A stretch of 64,000 bases of DNA. Origin: Acidimicrobiia bacterium (GTDB lineage Bacteria > Actinomycetota > Acidimicrobiia > Acidimicrobiales > Bin134). The notes below the pieces were generated by a model. It searched no databases, was not told the DNA's origin, and was given only the letters and a program-made list of their open reading frames with translations. Shown here in pieces: positions 53,315 through 62,531 of the stretch. Numbering within the stretch: the stretch's first letter is position 1; the number at the start of each line of letters is the position of its first letter. Made by a program: the position numbers and the translations under genes. The stretch lies in contig JAJDYE010000007.1 in assembly GCA_022822905.1 (NCBI GenBank), forward strand, positions 1 through 64,000, in the 5' to 3' direction.

Positions 53315-54175
53315 CTAGCGGATGGTGGTGCGGCGCTTCCAGCCGGCGGCGGCAATGTTGCCGCCGTCCACGTGGATGGAGGTGCCGGTCACGAATCGGG
53401 ACATGTCCCCGGCCAGAAACACGATCGCGGCGGCACAGTCGTGAACTGAGCCGCCCTCCAGCCACGCCTGGGGGGCCAACTGCGATCTCTCGTCGGTGCT
53501 CTCGTCGCCCAGCATGCGCTCGCCCTCGGTGGGGATCACGTCGGGGGCAATGCAGTTGACCCGGATGCCCGCCGGCGCTAATTCCAACGACAGGCTCATG
53601 GTCAGATTGGCCTGGCCCGCCTTCATCGCCGAATAGATGGAGAAGCCGGGACCGGCCCGATGAGCCTCGATGGAGGTGACGTTGATGATCGACCCGCCCT
53701 CGCTCATCAGGGGAATGCAGCCCCGGATGAATCCGGTCACTTGCGTGAAGTTCTCGGCGATGAGCGCGGCCTCGCCCTTGAGGTTGATATCGGCGAACGG
53801 GGAATTGAACGTGCCGCCGGCGTTGTTCACCAGCACGTCCACCCGGCCATAGGCCTCGCCCACCTCGGCCAGCCAGGCGTCTCGGGGCTCGGGATGGCGC
53901 ACGTCGAACAGCCCGGTCAAACAGCGGCGGCCCAGCGCTTCCACTGCGGCGGCGGTGCGGGCCATGTCGTTGGCCTCCCGGTCGCAGATGGCCAGATCAG
54001 CCCCAAAGCGGGCCAGCGCCACTGCGGTGGCCGCGCCGATCCCCCGAGCGCCGCCGGTAACGATGGCCACCTTGTCGGTGAGCAGCACGCTGGACGGATC
54101 CAGGATGTTGTCATCGCTCCAAATGGGAGGCTTGTCGCTCTCGAGGCCACCCAAAGTCCATTCCCAATCGGTCAT
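53315..54175 (-). CDS. Short-chain dehydrogenase/reductase
   Basis: A 286-aa SDR. It has a 30-residue N-terminal extension before VAIVTGGARGIGAATAVALAR, then DVLVNNAGGTFNSPF, GGSIINVTSIEAH, the catalytic YSAMK and a C-terminal TGTSIHVDGGNIA. Its ATG overlaps the stop of the VIT1-family gene by four bases, so the two are one transcript. Substrate unknown. Confidence 0.9.
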   Translation of the reverse strand: MTDWEWTLGGLESDKPPIWSDDNILDPSSVLLTDKVAIVTGGARGIGAATAVALARFGADLAICDREANDMARTAAAVEALGRRCLTGLFDVRHPEPRDAWLAEVGEAYGRVDVLVNNAGGTFNSPFADINLKGEAALIAENFTQVTGFIRGCIPLMSEGGSIINVTSIEAHRAGPGFSIYSAMKAGQANLTMSLSLELAPAGIRVNCIAPDVIPTEGERMLGDESTDERSQLAPQAWLEGGSVHDCAAAIVFLAGDMSRFVTGTSIHVDGGNIAAAGWKRRTTIR

Positions 54176-54897
54176 ACTCCCACCCCCACTGCGGAGCCGA
54201 TTCCAAATGTGATAGCGGCTGCCGCAGCGGCAATGACCAACTGGCGGAGCGAACCCCGCACGATCGACCGGTCGGTGGCCAGGGCCAGCGCACCGCCCAC
54301 CAGCACCGCGCCCCCAACCCCGAGCAGGATCGACCCCACGATGGCGCCGTTGCCGCCGGTGAAGAACCAGGGCAAAAGGGGCAGCACCGCGCCGATGGCG
54401 AATGCAATGAATGAGGATGTCGCCGCGAACACCGGGTTGCCCAGTTCGTTGGGATCGATGCCCATCTCCTCCCGGGCGTGGACCTCCAGTGCCTTCTCCG
54501 GGTCTTCCATGATGTTGGTGGCCATCTCCCTTGCCGTGTCCGGGTCCACCCCACGGGATTCGTAGATCTCGGCCAGCTCCTCCACCTCGTGCTCCGGGTT
54601 GCGGGCGTGCTCTCGCCGCTCCATCTCCAACTCCCGCTCCAGCAGCTCTCGCTGAGCCTGCATGGAGATGTACTCACCCGCGGCCATCGACACCGCCCCG
54701 GCGATCAGCCCGGCCAAACCGGCAATTCGCACCAGCTCTTGGCCCGAACTGGCCCCGGCCACGCCCAAGATCAGGGCCACGTTGGACACCAGGCCGTCGC
54801 TCACCCCGAACACCGCCGCCCGGTACCCGCCCCGGGTCACATTGCGGTGGTGACCCTCGCCGAGATGCCCCGAGCCGCTGGGCTTTCTTGCAAACAC
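54172..54897 (-). CDS. VIT1/CCC1 family iron/manganese transporter
   Basis: A 241-aa membrane protein. The family signature DGLVSNVALILGVAGAS near residues 34-50, AGAVSMAAGEYISMQAQRELLERELEMERRE near 66-96, the cytosolic metal-binding helices (EELAEIYESRGVDPDTAREMA) and the C-terminal pair of membrane segments match VIT1/CCC1 transporters, which move Fe2+ or Mn2+ against protons. It starts at a GTG at 54897. Confidence 0.9.
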   Translation of the reverse strand: MFARKPSGSGHLGEGHHRNVTRGGYRAAVFGVSDGLVSNVALILGVAGASSGQELVRIAGLAGLIAGAVSMAAGEYISMQAQRELLERELEMERREHARNPEHEVEELAEIYESRGVDPDTAREMATNIMEDPEKALEVHAREEMGIDPNELGNPVFAATSSFIAFAIGAVLPLLPWFFTGGNGAIVGSILLGVGGAVLVGGALALATDRSIVRGSLRQLVIAAAAAAITFGIGSAVGVGV

Positions 54898-54944
54898 AAC
54901 CTCAACCTACCGCCCATTTGCCATGCTTCGGCGGAGGAACGAGG

Positions 54945-56129
54945 TCACACCAGGCCGCGGGGGCCCAGCACCACCTGCTCGTCGCCGTCGGCCCGCACAA
55001 CCCAATTTTCGCCCCGGCGGAAGACTTCAGCGTCGGGCGCAGTCAGATCGTCTCCCACCCGGACCCAGCTCGCTGCTTGGCTCATCGCCACTTCCACCAA
55101 TCCTGCCCGACCCGCGGCCAGGGTCTCGGCAGCTGCCCGACAGGCGATCAAGCCAGCCACCGGATCGGCGGCAGCGTCACCCACGAACCACGGCAGTCCG
55201 CCAGCCGGGTCCGGCAGCCAAAGGCCCCCGCTCACTGCGGCATCGTCACCGAATCCGGGTCGGTCGTTGCCATAGCCGGTGATCGACACCCACACCAGCC
55301 CGCAACGCTCTGCCACCTCCAGTGGATCGATACCCCAGTTGGCCCACACTCGGGGTCGCAAGCCGTCGACCACGACTGCCGATTCCCGGGACAGATCCAA
55401 GAATCGGCGGCGCCCACCCTCGGACGCCAGATCGACGACCGTATCCTCCTTGCCCTGGTTCATCAGCTCGTAGAACGCCGGCGAACCGTACCGGGCGCCG
55501 TCGGGGCGGCCTGGTGCCTCTACCTTGACCACATCGAATCCGAAGCCGCCCAACAGGGACGCGCACAGTGGCCCGGCCCACAGCGAGCTCACGTCCAGCA
55601 CCTTCTTGCGGCCTGAATCCGCCGATCCGACACCAGTGAACAAACAGGGCTCGGCCGGGGGCGAAGGTCTGGTGGCCTCTCCCACCGCCAAGCCCAGCCA
55701 TTCGGCCCGCTCCAACAGTTCGGCCACCGGCTTGTCCCGCACCTCCGTGGCCACGACGGCCCACACATCGCTCCCACCCGGATCATCGACCTCCAACCAG
55801 GCGGGAACCGCTTCGGTGTCACTGGTCCGGGCCAGCGACACCGCCAACACGCCGTCGGCCGCCGCCACCATGCGGCATGCGCCCCCCACCGACACCGAGC
55901 CCCTTCGACCACGGCCCACCAGCGCCGCCCGCTCTCCTAGAAAACCGGCGGCATCGCTCCTCAGCGGCCGGCCGCGCAGCCCCGCAATGTCACTCACCAC
56001 GCCGTCGAGCCGCTCCACCCAACGTCCAGAAGCCACCGCCGGAGGCCCGTCTTCGGGTCCGCTCAGGCCCATCAGGCCCGACTCGGCCCAAACCAGCGCC
56101 GGATGGCGGCTGCTCAAGGTTGACTCCAT
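54945..56129 (-). CDS. CoA transferase family III (CaiB/BaiF type)
   Basis: A protein of about 394 aa. The C-terminal half carries the family III core: VLDVSSLWAGPLCASLLGGFGFDVVKVEAPGRPDGARYGSPAFYELMNQGKED, with the catalytic Asp of this family (L.RE..VVVDGLRP). The first 150 residues are divergent (maybe an incomplete N-terminal half domain). Such enzymes move CoA between acyl groups. ATG 56129 is chosen over the GTG at 56132. It faces the acyl-CoA synthetase module at 56198-59201. Confidence 0.8.
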   Translation of the reverse strand: MESTLSSRHPALVWAESGLMGLSGPEDGPPAVASGRWVERLDGVVSDIAGLRGRPLRSDAAGFLGERAALVGRGRRGSVSVGGACRMVAAADGVLAVSLARTSDTEAVPAWLEVDDPGGSDVWAVVATEVRDKPVAELLERAEWLGLAVGEATRPSPPAEPCLFTGVGSADSGRKKVLDVSSLWAGPLCASLLGGFGFDVVKVEAPGRPDGARYGSPAFYELMNQGKEDTVVDLASEGGRRRFLDLSRESAVVVDGLRPRVWANWGIDPLEVAERCGLVWVSITGYGNDRPGFGDDAAVSGGLWLPDPAGGLPWFVGDAAADPVAGLIACRAAAETLAAGRAGLVEVAMSQAASWVRVGDDLTAPDAEVFRRGENWVVRADGDEQVVLGPRGLV

Positions 56130-56197
56130 CACTAACGCAGTTTGTACCTGCTGAGTCTGACGGGAAAAGATTGGAGGACATCTTTCGGGAGGTAGGG

Positions 56198-56503
56198 ATG
56201 GACCTGAAACCGGGCAGCCGCCTCAAGAGTTCGGTTTGCGATACCGAGCTCATCGTGGTCAAAGCACCGAGCGGCGACGTGGACATCACTTGTGGCGGCG
56301 CGCCAATGGCCGATCCGGCCGACGCGGAGCGCAATGGCGAGGTTGCCGCCGGCTCTGCCGATGGCACCGCGCTGGGCAAGCGCTATGTGAACGAAGACGA
56401 GTCCCTCGAGGTTTTGTGCACCAAACCGGGAGACGGCTCTTTGGCGCTGGGAGACACGGCCCTCAGCCTGAAAGAGGCCAAGCCCCTCCCCGCCTCCGAC
56501 TAG
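56198..56503 (+). CDS. Small conserved actinobacterial protein
   Basis: A 101-aa protein from ATG 56198 with GGGAGGTAGGG upstream. It opens MDLKPGSRLKSSVCDTELIVVKAP and continues SGDVDITCGGAPM, with a C-terminal EVLCTKPGDGSLALGDTAL. Two pairs of Cys (positions near 14, 34 and 76) suggest a small beta-barrel-like fold. Similar proteins occur next to acyl-CoA synthetase genes in actinobacteria as unnamed small proteins. It is likely co-transcribed with the gene at 56613. Confidence 0.65.
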   Translation: MDLKPGSRLKSSVCDTELIVVKAPSGDVDITCGGAPMADPADAERNGEVAAGSADGTALGKRYVNEDESLEVLCTKPGDGSLALGDTALSLKEAKPLPASD

Positions 56504-56612
56504 TAAGGCCATAGCGCTGCCAGCAGGATCGTCAGTCGGGATGGAGGCATCACCCTCATGGCCATCTTGATGCACGACGTAGGTCACTGGCTCGAGAAGG
56601 CACGATAAATCC

Positions 56613-58112
56613 ATGAATCTGATGATGCTGCTGGAGATGGCCTCCAGCGGGTTCGGCGACCGCACTGCGGTCGGATCCCAAGGGCGGGGTCTCACCTACG
56701 AGCAGCTCTTCCAGCGCGCCGGGGCCACCGCCATGCGCTTCCGCGAGGCGGGGGTCGACCGGGTCAGCATGGTGGACGTGAGCAGCGAGGCCCTGCCGAT
56801 CGCCCTGTTCGGCTCGGCCTGGGCCGGGGTTCCGTTCGTTCCCCTCAACTACCGCCTGACCGTGCCCGAGCTGCGCCATCTAGCCGCCGAGGTTGCTCCG
56901 TCGGTGACGGTGTGCAACGACGATGCCCTTGCCGCCATCGGCGACCTCGACGGCGTGAGGGCCGTTGTCCGCCCCGATTTCTTGGCCCAGTGGGCCGAGG
57001 GCAGCGCGCCCGACAGCGACTGGAACGTGGACCCCGAGGAAATAGCCATCCTCCTCTACACCAGCGGCACCACCGGCGCCCCCAAGGCCGCTGTGCTGCG
57101 CCATCGGCATTTGGTGTCGTACATCATCGGCTCGGTGGAGTTCATGGGCGCGGCCGAGGACGAGGCCACCCTGGTGTCGGTGCCCCCTTACCACGTGGCC
57201 AGCATGGCCGCGATCTTGAGCTCGGTGTACGCCGGGCGCCGCATTGTGCAACTGCCTAATTTCTACCCCGCCGACTGGGTGAACCTGGTCCGGGCCGAGG
57301 GGGTCACCCACGCCATGGTGGTGCCCACCATGCTGGCCCGCATCGTGGACCACCTGGAAGACATCGGAGGCGGGCTCCCCTCGCTGCGGGCTCTCTCCTA
57401 TGGCGGCGGCAAGATGCCCGCCCCGGTCATCGCCCGAGCCCTCGACGTGCTGCCCGAGGCCAACTTCGTGAACGCCTACGGCCTGACCGAGACCAGCTCC
57501 ACCGTGGCAGTGCTCGGCCCCGAGGAACACCGCGAGGCCCACCGCTCCGACGATCCGGCCGTGCGGGCCCGGCTGGGGTCGGCAGGCCGGCCGCTGCCCG
57601 CCATCGAGGTGGACATCCGCGACGAGGAGGGCAACCCGGTTGCCACCGGCACCTCCGGCGAGATCTGGGTGCGGGGCGAGCAGGTTTCGGGCGAGTACCT
57701 GGGACGGAACTCCCGGGTGACCCCCGACGGCTGGTTCCCCACCAACGACGGAGGCTCGCTCGACGCCGACGGCTACCTGTACGTGGAAGGCCGCATCGAC
57801 GACATCATCGTGCGGGGCGGTGAGAACATCTCCCCCGGCGAGATCGAAGACGTGCTGTTGAGCCACCCGTCGGTGGCCGACGCTGCCGCCGTCGGCGTGC
57901 CCGACGAGCAGTGGGGCGAAGCGGTGGCCGCAGTGGTGGTGGCGGCCAAGGGTCAAACGGTTGACATCGCCGACCTCCAAGAGTTTGTGAAGTCCCAGAT
58001 GCGATCGTCGCGCACCCCCGACTGCATCGAGCTGCGCGATGAGCTGCCCTACAACGAGACCGGCAAGCTCCTGCGCCGGATCCTGCGCGAAGAGCTCGCC
58101 GAAAGCCGCTGA
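56613..58112 (+). CDS. Acyl-CoA synthetase (AMP-forming, FadD-like)
   Basis: A 499-aa adenylate-forming enzyme. The AMP-binding signature ILLYTSGTTGAPKAAV lies near residues 146-161, VNAYGLTETSS near 289-299, the hinge VRGGENISPGEIEDVLLSHP near 398-418, and the catalytic Lys in YNETGKLLRRIL near 485. It activates a carboxylic acid to acyl-CoA. A CoA transferase, a crotonase and an SDR lie nearby, suggesting degradation of an unknown acid. Confidence 0.92.
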   Translation: MNLMMLLEMASSGFGDRTAVGSQGRGLTYEQLFQRAGATAMRFREAGVDRVSMVDVSSEALPIALFGSAWAGVPFVPLNYRLTVPELRHLAAEVAPSVTVCNDDALAAIGDLDGVRAVVRPDFLAQWAEGSAPDSDWNVDPEEIAILLYTSGTTGAPKAAVLRHRHLVSYIIGSVEFMGAAEDEATLVSVPPYHVASMAAILSSVYAGRRIVQLPNFYPADWVNLVRAEGVTHAMVVPTMLARIVDHLEDIGGGLPSLRALSYGGGKMPAPVIARALDVLPEANFVNAYGLTETSSTVAVLGPEEHREAHRSDDPAVRARLGSAGRPLPAIEVDIRDEEGNPVATGTSGEIWVRGEQVSGEYLGRNSRVTPDGWFPTNDGGSLDADGYLYVEGRIDDIIVRGGENISPGEIEDVLLSHPSVADAAAVGVPDEQWGEAVAAVVVAAKGQTVDIADLQEFVKSQMRSSRTPDCIELRDELPYNETGKLLRRILREELAESR

Positions 58113-58145
58113 TTCCCGCCCGCGCTAGTCTGCGGTCACTCAGTA

Positions 58146-59201
58146 ATGGCTGCGCCAATCCAGACCACGGGCCTGGCTGAGGCCCTCGAACTCCTGTCCC
58201 ACCCCTATGCCGGGGAGGACTTGGGTTTGGCTGACTGCCCGGTGGTCCTCGTTGAGCTCACCGCCGCCGACATCTCGCAATGGCCCAGCGAAGAGGCGGG
58301 TGAACTGATCAGGAGCACCCCAGCAGTGATGGCAGCTTCGGTGCCCGCCGACCTCGACTCCGCCGACGCTGCAAAGCTGGTCGAGCACTGCGCCGCCTTC
58401 GACATAGTGCTGGCCCCCGGCGATCTCCCCATCCCAGCAGCCGTGCCCGCCGACGAGATTGATCAGATCACCGCCGCAGCCACCGCATCGCCGGCCGCGG
58501 CGGTGGCTCTGGTGCAACTGCTGCGCCTGAGCGAAGGCCGATCCACCGCCGACGGGCTGGTCGCCGAGTCGCTGGCCTATTCCACCCTCCAGTCCGGCCC
58601 CCAGTTCCAGGCCTGGCTGGCCAGCCAGCCCACTCGGCTGGTTCCCAACAACCCCGAGCCCGCAGTGCGGGCTGAGCGCGCCGGTTCCACCCTGCGGCTC
58701 ACCCTCAACCGGCCCGAACGCCACAACGCCTTCAGCGCCGAGATGCGCGACGGCCTCGTAGAGCAGCTCCGGGCCGCATGGGCCGACCCCAGCCTGGACG
58801 GGATCGTGCTTGACGGCGCCGGGCCCACCTTCTGCTCCGGCGGCGACCTGGCCGAGTTCGGCACCACCCCCGACCCAGGCACCGCCCACCGCGTCCGCTC
58901 GGTGCGCAGCGCCGCCTTTTGGATCGACCGCTTGGCGGCCAAGACCCGGGTGAAGGTCCACGGCACCTGCGTGGGGGCGGGCGTGGAACTGCCCGCTTAC
59001 GCCCACGATGTGTCCGCCCACCCCGACACCAGCTTCCGCTTGCCCGAGGTGGCTATGGGCCTGGTGCCCGGCGCGGGCGGCACCGTCAGCATCGCCCGCC
59101 GCATCGGCCGCCAGCGCCTCTGCTACTTCGCCCTCACCAACACCGAGATCGACGCATCCACCGCCCTGGCCTGGGGCCTCATCGACCGCATCGAAAACTA
59201 G
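58146..59201 (+). CDS. Enoyl-CoA hydratase/isomerase family protein with reordered domain
   Basis: A 351-aa crotonase-fold protein. The recognisable core starts only at about residue 175 (LRLTLNRPERHNAFSAEMRDGL), with the oxyanion segment GPTFCSGGDLAEFG and FRLPEVAMGLVPGAGGTVS, and stops at GLIDRIEN. The usual C-terminal helices are absent, but AESLAYSTLQSGPQFQAWLASQ, which resembles that C-terminus, lies before the core. One catalytic Glu (PEVAMG) is kept; the second appears replaced. It probably has an altered reaction. It follows the acyl-CoA synthetase gene by 33 bases. Confidence 0.75.
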   Translation: MAAPIQTTGLAEALELLSHPYAGEDLGLADCPVVLVELTAADISQWPSEEAGELIRSTPAVMAASVPADLDSADAAKLVEHCAAFDIVLAPGDLPIPAAVPADEIDQITAAATASPAAAVALVQLLRLSEGRSTADGLVAESLAYSTLQSGPQFQAWLASQPTRLVPNNPEPAVRAERAGSTLRLTLNRPERHNAFSAEMRDGLVEQLRAAWADPSLDGIVLDGAGPTFCSGGDLAEFGTTPDPGTAHRVRSVRSAAFWIDRLAAKTRVKVHGTCVGAGVELPAYAHDVSAHPDTSFRLPEVAMGLVPGAGGTVSIARRIGRQRLCYFALTNTEIDASTALAWGLIDRIEN

Positions 59202-59262
59202 ACTTAGACCGAGCGAATTATGGCTATACTTCTATGGAAATTCTTCAAGAAATGGTGGCAAC

Positions 59263-59556
59263 ATGCCAGCAGAATCCTCTAAACCGCCTACTATTCCTGC
59301 GGGACGGTTCCGGGACAACTGCCTGCGAATCATGGACGAAGTAGATCGCACTGGAGAGGCTGTCATCGTCACCAAGCACGGTCAGCCGGTGGTCAAAATC
59401 GTGCCAGCACCCCGTGAAGAGGCTCGATTCATCGGCTCATGCCCCGAACTTGAAATCCTTGGCGACATCATGGCCCCTTCAGCCTCATCAGAAGACTGGG
59501 AGTCGATCAGCAATCCTGAACGTGTAGTCGATCCAACATTGCCTGCGATTCGGTGA
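59263..59556 (+). CDS. Phd/YefM family antitoxin
   Basis: A 97-aa protein from ATG 59263. TIPAGRFRDNCLRIMDEVDRTGEAVIVTKHGQPVVKIVP is the Phd N-terminal DNA-binding and dimer fold. The tail (IMAPSASSEDWES) is disordered and would wrap the toxin. TATACT (59225-59230) may be its -10. The stop overlaps the VapC start (GTGA). It represses its own operon in known cases. Confidence 0.85.
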   Translation: MPAESSKPPTIPAGRFRDNCLRIMDEVDRTGEAVIVTKHGQPVVKIVPAPREEARFIGSCPELEILGDIMAPSASSEDWESISNPERVVDPTLPAIR

Positions 59557-59969
59557 TTCTCCTCGACACCCATGTCCTGCTCTGGGGGCTGAAAGACGGA
59601 CACCAAATCGGACCTCGCACGAGACGGCTGCTCGACAACTCCCTCGCCGAGGGAAACCTCGCCGTGTCGGTGGTCACATTCACCGAGGTGGCGAGACTGC
59701 ATCGCAAGGGCGTCATCAACCTAGGCACCGCCCCGGACCTCTGGCATGAGAGGCAGCTGGCAACAGGGCTACACGAACTCCCGGTCACCGGAAAAATAGC
59801 GATTCGCGGTGTGTCGCTGATGGACTCTGGCTTTCACGGCGACCCTGACGATCAGACCATCGTTGCAACAGCCATTCTGGGTCGCCATGAACTAGTCACC
59901 GCGGATCGGGCTATTCAGGACTGGTGCAAACAAACTCGTGAGGTACAGATAGTCGACCCATCGAAGTGA
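59553..59969 (+). CDS. vapC: VapC-type PIN domain toxin
   Basis: A 138-aa PIN ribonuclease. LLDTHVLLWGL holds the first conserved Asp (residue 5), VTFTEVARLHRKGVINL the Glu/Thr segment, and DPDDQTIVATAILGRHELVTADRAI the remaining acidic residues. It is paired by overlap with the Phd antitoxin. The expected target is tRNA or rRNA. All acidic catalytic positions seem present, so the pair looks intact. Confidence 0.88.
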   Translation: MILLDTHVLLWGLKDGHQIGPRTRRLLDNSLAEGNLAVSVVTFTEVARLHRKGVINLGTAPDLWHERQLATGLHELPVTGKIAIRGVSLMDSGFHGDPDDQTIVATAILGRHELVTADRAIQDWCKQTREVQIVDPSK

Positions 59970-59975
59970 GGTCGC

Positions 59976-61160
59976 TCACGAGAGCCGCTCTATGACGACG
60001 GCGATGCCTTGGCCGACGCCGATGCACAGGGTGGCCATGCCGTAGCGGCCCCGGCTGCGGCGCAACTCGTGGGTGAGAGTGGTGAGGATCCGAGCGCCGG
60101 ACGCGCCAATGGGGTGTCCGACGGCGATCGACCCGCCATTTGGATTGACGATGGTCGGGTCGAGGTCAGGCCATAGGCGCATACAGGCGAGAGTTTGGGC
60201 TGCGAATGCCTCATTGAGCTCGACCGCGGACAGGTCGCCCCAGCCGATACCGGCCCGATGGAGGGCGGTCTCGGCTGCTTCAACGGGTCCGATTCCGTAC
60301 AGGTGGGGCTCGACACCGGATACGGCCCGGGCCGCAATACGGGCGAGCGGCTCCCGGCCCATGCGCTGCATCCCGGCGTCGGAGGCCAAGAGAACGGCGG
60401 CTGCGCCGTCGCTCATCGGCGACGAATTGCCGGCAGTGACCGTCCCCTCATGGCAGAAGGCGGGGCTCAGCCCGGCGAGCGCTTCGATTTTGGTGTCGGG
60501 GCGGACGGATTCGTCGACGGCGAGGTCAACTCCGTCAACTGGGACGATTTCTGCTTCGAATTTCCCGGTAGACCAGGCCTCGTGTGCCCTTTGGTGGCTT
60601 TGGTAGGCGAATTGATCCTGCTCTTGGCGGGTGATGGCGTATTGGTCGGCAAGGATCTCGGCACCCTCACCGAGGGGGATCGTCCATTCTGGGGGGTGGC
60701 GGGAGTTGACGAGCCGCCAGCCGAGGGTGGTGGAGTGCATCTGCTGGTGGCCACGTTCGTAGGGCCGCTCCGGTTTGGGGACGACCCATGGGGCGCGGCT
60801 CATGGATTCGACGCCTCCGGCGATGCAGATGTCGGCATCGCCGACGGCGATCTCCCGGCTGGCCATGACGGCAGCTTCGAGCCCTGACCCGCAGAGCCGG
60901 TTTACAGTAACGCCAGGTACGGCGGGGGGTACGCCGGCTAGCAGCAGCGCCATACGGGCGACGTTGCGGTTCTCCTCTCCAGCGCCGTTGCCGTTGCCAA
61001 AGCACACGTCGCCGATGGGGGCGGGGTCGAGGCTGGGACTGCGGGCGAGCAGCCCAGCGATGGCGGAGGCTGCGAGGTCGTCGGGGCGTGTGCCGGCGAG
61101 GGCACCGCCGATCTTGCCGATCGGGGTGCGGACCGCATCGGCGATGTACACGTCACGCAT
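59976..61160 (-). CDS. pcaF: 3-oxoadipyl-CoA thiolase
   Basis: A 394-aa thiolase. MRDVYIADAVRTPIGKIGGALAGTRPDDLAA is the PcaF-type N-terminus. The nucleophilic Cys lies in VNRLCGSGLEAAV near residue 90, the His in GGSIAVGHPIGASGAR near 350 and the second Cys in LCIGVGQG near 380. It cleaves 3-oxoadipyl-CoA to succinyl-CoA and acetyl-CoA. pcaI and pcaJ lie upstream in the same direction, which supports the assignment over a generic acetyl-CoA acetyltransferase. Confidence 0.85.
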   Translation of the reverse strand: MRDVYIADAVRTPIGKIGGALAGTRPDDLAASAIAGLLARSPSLDPAPIGDVCFGNGNGAGEENRNVARMALLLAGVPPAVPGVTVNRLCGSGLEAAVMASREIAVGDADICIAGGVESMSRAPWVVPKPERPYERGHQQMHSTTLGWRLVNSRHPPEWTIPLGEGAEILADQYAITRQEQDQFAYQSHQRAHEAWSTGKFEAEIVPVDGVDLAVDESVRPDTKIEALAGLSPAFCHEGTVTAGNSSPMSDGAAAVLLASDAGMQRMGREPLARIAARAVSGVEPHLYGIGPVEAAETALHRAGIGWGDLSAVELNEAFAAQTLACMRLWPDLDPTIVNPNGGSIAVGHPIGASGARILTTLTHELRRSRGRYGMATLCIGVGQGIAVVIERLS

Positions 61161-61211
61161 TGGCGCGGATTTTCCGGTGTGTCAACGCCGGACAGCAGGT
61201 TTCAGGGCGGC

Positions 61212-62531
61212 TCATCGGAGGGCGGCTAGGGATGTATCGACGGCGGCGACGAGCTGGTCGATCTCTGCTTCGCCCATCGGGGTAGATATGGCTCCGGCGC
61301 CGCTGTAGATGAGCAGGATCCCGCAGTCGAGCATTCTGTTATAGAACTGTTTGAGCCGTTCGGCGGCGGCGGGGTCGGGGTGGGTCTCGCGGTGGTTGGC
61401 GGGCGGGTCGGGGCGCATGTGGATTCTGAACATGGAACCGGCACCGGTGACACTGGCGGGAGCGCCCAAAGTCTTGATGGTGTCGTTGATGGCACCGACA
61501 GCGAGTTCCGCGAGGCGGTTGACGTGGTCGATTTGAGCCTGGTCGTAGAGCTCCATGGCGGTCAGCCCGGCGGTCATGGTGACGGGATTGGCGGAGAATG
61601 TACCGGAGTAAGGCAGCAGGTAACTGTCGCCTAGGGGGTTCATCATCTCCATGATGTGGGCCCGCCCGGCGATGGCTCCGACTGGGAACCCACCGCCGAT
61701 GATCTTGCCCATGGCGGTGATATCGGGAGCCAGGCCGTATTGCTGCTGGGCTCCGCCGTAGGAGTTCCTGAAGGTGATGACCTCGTCGGCCACGAGTAGG
61801 GCACCGTTGTGGCCCACCCATCGTTGCAGAGCGGAGGCGTAAGCGGGGGTGGCGGGGCACAGGCCGGCCCAGTGGGGCATGACGTCCAACAGGACACATG
61901 CAATCTCGTCAGCTTGGCGATCGAGGATGGCGACGGCCCGTTCCGGGTCGTTGTAAGGGATGACAACGACGTCGTCAAGGACGGGCTGCGGGGTGCCGTG
62001 GGCGACGGGAACCGATGCCGGGCTGTCGAGGTCACCCCAGTTAGAAGGTCGGGCGGTCTGGCTGACTTCGGCGTAGTCATAGAGGCCGTGGTAGGCCCCT
62101 TCGGCTTTGGCGACCTTGGTCCGCCCGGTGAAGGCCCGAGCGGCTTTGAGTGCGCCCATGACCGCTTCGGTGCCGGAGTTGACGAATCGGACCTTCTCGA
62201 AATTGGGGTTGCGGGAGCAGAGGTGCTCGGCGAATCGCACCTCCACCTCGGTTGAGAGTGTGGACGCGGTGCCTTTTCGGAGTTGGTTCGCGACGGCGGA
62301 GACGATGGCGGGGTGAGCGTGCCCGTGGATGAGAGAGGCCATGTTGTTGGCGAAGTCGATCCGCTCTGCGCCGTCGACATCGGTGATGCGGCACCCGTCG
62401 GCCCGCGCCGCGTAGAGGGGGTGGGGCTCGCGGATGGCGCTGTTGCGGCTGGCTCCACCAGGCATTACCCGCACGGCCCGCTCGTACAGGGAGCGAGAGA
62501 TAGGAGTGCCGTCGGGCTCACCCATGGGCAT
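61212..62531 (-). CDS. Class III aminotransferase (glutamate-1-semialdehyde aminomutase-like)
   Basis: A protein of about 439 aa from ATG 62531. It shows PGGASRNSAIREPHPLYAARADGCRITDVDGAERIDF, then VRFVNSGTEAVMGALKAARAFTGRTKVAKAEGAYHG, LLVADEVITFRNSYGGAQ and the PLP-lysine stretch ITAMGKIIGGGFPVGAIAG. This is the class III aminotransferase/GSAM fold. It is unlikely to be the heme enzyme, since it lies in a beta-ketoadipate operon. It may deaminate an aromatic or amino-acid substrate feeding that pathway. It overlaps pcaJ by 14 bases. Confidence 0.85.
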   Translation of the reverse strand: MPMGEPDGTPISRSLYERAVRVMPGGASRNSAIREPHPLYAARADGCRITDVDGAERIDFANNMASLIHGHAHPAIVSAVANQLRKGTASTLSTEVEVRFAEHLCSRNPNFEKVRFVNSGTEAVMGALKAARAFTGRTKVAKAEGAYHGLYDYAEVSQTARPSNWGDLDSPASVPVAHGTPQPVLDDVVVIPYNDPERAVAILDRQADEIACVLLDVMPHWAGLCPATPAYASALQRWVGHNGALLVADEVITFRNSYGGAQQQYGLAPDITAMGKIIGGGFPVGAIAGRAHIMEMMNPLGDSYLLPYSGTFSANPVTMTAGLTAMELYDQAQIDHVNRLAELAVGAINDTIKTLGAPASVTGAGSMFRIHMRPDPPANHRETHPDPAAAERLKQFYNRMLDCGILLIYSGAGAISTPMGEAEIDQLVAAVDTSLAALR

